From positions 28,859 through 92,858 of the IMG/VR virus record IMGVR_UViG_3300006076_000002: 64,000 bases of DNA; one strand, 5' to 3'. Positions 61,831 through 64,000 of this stretch are shown here, piece after piece (within the stretch, counting starts at the first letter, position 1; each line of letters opens with the position of its first letter). Under the pieces are notes generated by a model. That model ran no database searches. It was not told the origin of the DNA and worked only from the letters and a program-made list of their open reading frames with translations. Both the position numbers and the translations under genes were made by a program. Source of the DNA: a virus.

Positions 61831-62673
61831 TTATTCCTCTATCTCAGCGTCTACTGCATCACTGTTTAAGTTAATACCAATTTTCTGCACTGTAGAGATA
61901 TCTTCTCCTGCATCTAATCTAGCTTTCTGCATCTTAACTAGTTGGGCTAACTGCATATTCATTTCTTGTTGCATGCTAACCTCTTCCTCACTCTTACTTA
62001 CTGTCAGATCTATCTTAGCTGTCTCTGGCATCTTAGTAGCTTCTAGTAATGCCTTTGCAGCCAAATGCTGAACCATAGGGGAGCAAGTCATAGGCTCCCC
62101 ATTAGCGTTAGGTGCTGCTCTACCATTCATTAAGTCATACTGCTTCTTTATAGCTGCATGCTGATAACTAGCATACTGAATATGGAACGGTATCAGCATC
62201 TCTTTGTCTATCTCTTGAACTAACTTAGTACTGTTATACATAGCTACGTGATTAGCTATCTGCTTACCTTCCTCAACCAGTTTATCATATCTATCAGGAA
62301 ATACTATCTTCCACGCATCCTCATTAGTATGATTCCTCTTCAGGTTACAGAACTTAACTGCATTAATCAATTCAGTGACACTAGTTCTAGGAGCTTTCTT
62401 GAGTATATACATATAACTCATCACTTCCTCTTCAAGCAGCTCCTGTGGTAGCCCTGTGTCACTTTCCATGTTATCTACTAGTTCTAGTATCTCATCTGTG
62501 ATATTATGTTTACTTCCCTTCGGTAGCAATCCTTCTAACCTACTCTTAGTTATCTTTCCTGGTCTGCGCTTACCTAATGCTCTATTCGAACTGCTAGGTT
62601 TAGCTGCTCGCTTCTTATCGAATGTAGCTTCCTTAGCTCTGACCTCTGTCATGTTTGGTTTTCTTCTCGCCAT
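61831..62673 (-). CDS. Terminase small subunit (probable), 280 aa
   Basis: Placed just before the large subunit. Basic N-terminus (RRKPNMTEVRAKEATFDKKR, GKRRPGKITKSRLEGLLP) suited to DNA, helical middle, and a C-terminal acidic coil (KMQKARLDAGEDISTVQKIG). Likely recognises phage DNA for packaging. The assignment rests mainly on gene order. RBS AAGGACTAGACA. Confidence 0.68.
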   Translation of the reverse strand: MARRKPNMTEVRAKEATFDKKRAAKPSSSNRALGKRRPGKITKSRLEGLLPKGSKHNITDEILELVDNMESDTGLPQELLEEEVMSYMYILKKAPRTSVTELINAVKFCNLKRNHTNEDAWKIVFPDRYDKLVEEGKQIANHVAMYNSTKLVQEIDKEMLIPFHIQYASYQHAAIKKQYDLMNGRAAPNANGEPMTCSPMVQHLAAKALLEATKMPETAKIDLTVSKSEEEVSMQQEMNMQLAQLVKMQKARLDAGEDISTVQKIGINLNSDAVDAEIEE

Positions 62674-62717
62674 TGTCTAGTCCTTGAAGTGGTTAAAAAA
62701 CGACCACCTATATAATC

Positions 62718-62730
62718 GCCTATTATAGGC
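62718..62730 (-). promoter_or_regulatory. 5'-end hairpin of the terminase transcript
   Basis: GCCTA-TAA-TAGGC (minus strand), 5-bp stem with 3-base loop, starting about three bases after the expected transcription start of the promoter at 62740-62768. It may stabilise the mRNA 5' end. A 5-bp stem with 3-base loop also resembles N4 virion-polymerase promoters in form. Confidence 0.4.
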
Positions 62731-62739
62731 CTTTGTAGT

Positions 62740-62768
62740 ATTATATCTGAATTTATGCTTGAAGTCAA
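62740..62768 (-). promoter_or_regulatory. Near-consensus sigma70 promoter before the terminase genes
   Basis: Minus strand: TTGACT (62768-62763), 17-base spacer, TATAAT (62745-62740). It reads into the small and large terminase genes. Clearest canonical promoter in the window, implying use of host RNA polymerase. Confidence 0.78.
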
Positions 62769-62784
62769 TTTGTGTAGTATGTAG

Positions 62785-62892
62785 TTACCTACCCGAAGGT
62801 AGGGAAAACTCAACGAGCTCCCAGTCCCAGTTCTTTTTTACGGAATCTATTTCTACCGGACTTATGATAGACCAACCCAGCCTTCCGTGCAC
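62785..62892 (-). CDS. Possible 35-aa ORF or read-through extension of the ClpP-like gene
   Basis: Downstream of the ClpP-like stop, the same frame stays open for 42 codons to TAA 62785-62787, with protein-like content (GRLGWSIISPVEIDSVKK, WDWELVEFS). A GTG at 62892 could start a 35-aa protein, but no RBS is seen. Its end overlaps a stable hairpin CCTACC-TTCG-GGTAGG (62788-62803) with a UUCG loop, which may be an RNA element or terminator without T-run. Confidence 0.3.
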   Translation of the reverse strand: MHGRLGWSIISPVEIDSVKKNWDWELVEFSLPSGR

Positions 62893-62912
62893 GGTATCTG
62901 GGGCGTTATGTA

Positions 62913-62921
62913 ATTATACCA
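62913..62921 (-). promoter_or_regulatory. Extended -10 element (TGGTATAAT) overlapping the ClpP-like stop codon
   Basis: Minus-strand TTATGGTATAATTAC. The TAA stop of the ClpP-like gene lies inside TATAAT. It would add a second start upstream of the sigma70 promoter at 62740. Confidence 0.5.
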
Positions 62922-63486
62922 TAAGTTCTTTACGCTTAGCTAGTCTCTTTTCTATCTCTTCCTTGCCCATCCATAGATCTTGATCATTCATTACCTTCTT
63001 AATCTCAGCTGGCGTGAGGAATCCTTTGTACACTTCTTTGAATAGTTGCAGTGTAGTCTTCTCTACGAAGGCTTGTTGAGTCTTGAGCTCATTACCTTTA
63101 CCTTGTAATCCACCACTATAGTTATGCACCATGAATTCGATGTATGGAGCTATCTCTACCTCATCAAAAGCCATTGTAAGCATCGTAGCTGCACTAGCTA
63201 CCATACCACTTAGCTTACCTACCACTTTTGCTTCAGTTTTAATTATCGCGTCTAGTAGCATCGTAGCTGTGCTAAGTACACCTCCAGGGGAGTTTAGGAA
63301 CCATTCAATCGTGACAGTTTTATCTAGATCCTGAAGCAATTCAACTACATCAGCATAGTCCTGTGGAGCACCTATTTCATCCATCATATACACTCTATAC
63401 AATTCTTCATTCACTTTAACTATTGGGCATGGTGTATCCCATACTCTTTGATACGGATTTTTTATTTCTGGTATTGTTAATGTCAT
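62914..63486 (-). CDS. ClpP-like serine protease
   Basis: 190 aa. Nucleophile Ser98 in GMVASAATM and His121 in FMVHNYSGG match ClpP/SppA-type catalytic geometry, with NSPGGV (65-70) forming the oxyanion strand and an Asp expected near 167-170. Phage ClpP-like proteins often act as prohead proteases, but its distance from the capsid genes leaves a regulatory or host-directed role open. The ATG starts two bases inside the PhoH stop region (TAGATG). Confidence 0.8.
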   Translation of the reverse strand: MTLTIPEIKNPYQRVWDTPCPIVKVNEELYRVYMMDEIGAPQDYADVVELLQDLDKTVTIEWFLNSPGGVLSTATMLLDAIIKTEAKVVGKLSGMVASAATMLTMAFDEVEIAPYIEFMVHNYSGGLQGKGNELKTQQAFVEKTTLQLFKEVYKGFLTPAEIKKVMNDQDLWMGKEEIEKRLAKRKELMV

Positions 63487-64000
63487 CTATTTCCCTTCAA
63501 ATATGTTTTCTGCAAATTCTGCAAATTCTGATCTAACTACTTTATCTAAGCTGACTACATGCATATCTATCTGTTGTTCACTTGTAGCTGCGTCTAGTAG
63601 CACACTTAACCCATTCGTATACTTAGTTACATAAGGATTATCTATTTGTTTATTACTCCCACCTATGATTATCTTACAGTTCTTACCAAATCTAGTTAGC
63701 ACTTTACGCATACTAGCTTTACTCATGTTCTGTGCCTCATCCAGTATTACTACTGCATCCTCAAATGTACGACCTCTCATGCCTAATCCTGTAAACATCT
63801 GTATGTCACAGTCCTCTGCTATCTTATCTACTGTCTGCTTTAGCTTTTCTTCTAGCTCTTTACCTCTCAGCTTAGTACCTATTCTCTGCTTAGCTATATA
63901 ACCTAATGCATCTAGTGCTGGATAGAAATACATAGCATTCTTCTCATCTGCACTACCTTTCAGGAACCCTACTGCTTCTACATCCTCTACATCATCCACA
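63487..64000 (-). CDS. phoH: PhoH-like ATPase (5' part beyond the window)
   Basis: About 171 residues of the C-terminal part are visible. AVGFLKGSADEK corresponds to the PhoH segment GxLPGdxxEK, and VVILDEAQNMS is Walker B, followed by IIGGSNKQIDN (sensor). Walker A must lie upstream, beyond 64000. PhoH-like proteins are RNA-helicase-related ATPases common in phages of many hosts; their role is unclear. First visible gene of the leftward unit. Confidence 0.85.
   Translation of the reverse strand, partial: VDDVEDVEAVGFLKGSADEKNAMYFYPALDALGYIAKQRIGTKLRGKELEEKLKQTVDKIAEDCDIQMFTGLGMRGRTFEDAVVILDEAQNMSKASMRKVLTRFGKNCKIIIGGSNKQIDNPYVTKYTNGLSVLLDAATSEQQIDMHVVSLDKVVRSEFAEFAENIFEGK

Noticed and set aside
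62759-62983. 74-codon plus-strand ORF across the ClpP/terminase gap
   Set aside because: It is antisense to a promoter and the ClpP-like 3' end, lacks an RBS, and its translation shows no recognisable pattern.
19459-64000. Numerous 60-170-codon plus-strand ORFs opposite the late genes
   Set aside because: They are antisense shadows rich in Ser, Leu and Cys, without RBS or family features.
1-64000. CRISPR arrays, insertion sequences, integrase or repressor/lysogeny module
   Set aside because: No spaced direct repeats, transposase, integrase or cI-type gene pattern was seen; the gene content is that of a lytic phage.

Overview
The window is part of a lytic tailed-phage genome and most resembles the N4-like podoviruses (Schitoviridae-type). 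The evidence is a 2713-residue late protein carrying the catalytic motifs of an N4-type virion RNA polymerase (T7-like R-x3-K-x7-YG motif B, plus motifs A and C at N4-like spacing), an N4-gp56-like major capsid protein, a family A DNA polymerase, an N4-SSB-like protein and no tail sheath or tail tube genes. A two-component spanin pair with a lipobox implies a Gram-negative host. The base composition is AT-rich. A small early protein copies the N-terminus of flagellar switch protein FliM, closest in my memory to the Campylobacterota form, so a flagellated low-GC host such as a campylobacterote is a reasonable but unproven guess.

Layout: 1-19488 is a rightward arm of early/middle genes. Tightly coupled small genes (many TAATG overlaps) come first, then family A DNA polymerase, more small genes, a Cas4/RecB-like exonuclease, a structured gap with a tRNA-Lys-like gene, a Sak4-like ATPase, an SSB, an HU-like protein, class Ia ribonucleotide reductase (both subunits), two adenine methyltransferases, a DUF6378-like protein and a MazG-like pyrophosphohydrolase. 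From 19459 to the window end every gene runs leftward (late arm). In transcription order these are PhoH (cut by the window), ClpP-like protease, small terminase, large terminase with an intein, connector, a 1178-aa fibre and duplicated fibre/adhesin/chaperone modules, then a lysis cassette (phospholipase A2-like protein, holin, spanins, M15 peptidase), portal, scaffold, capsid and virion proteins, and finally the 2713-aa and 1406-aa giant virion proteins. The two arms converge with a 30-bp overlap at 19459-19488.

How it fits together: the replication and nucleotide-pool genes prepare DNA. Late genes are preceded by a repeated extended -10 element (TGnTATAAT) and one near-consensus sigma70 promoter, which suits late transcription by host RNA polymerase, helped in N4 by the phage SSB. 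The giant proteins are almost free of cysteine and are probably packaged and ejected.

Mobile DNA is abundant: six free-standing homing-endonuclease-type genes plus one HNH gene nested out of frame inside the terminase intein. That nested arrangement, in which 285 HNH codons and the intein frame share the same DNA, is the most unusual structure here. Next come the FliM-like mimic, hairpins that bury the start signals of homing endonucleases, a phospholipase A2-like gene in the lysis cassette, and a gene whose conserved start cassette has lost ATG (ATC at 6256).
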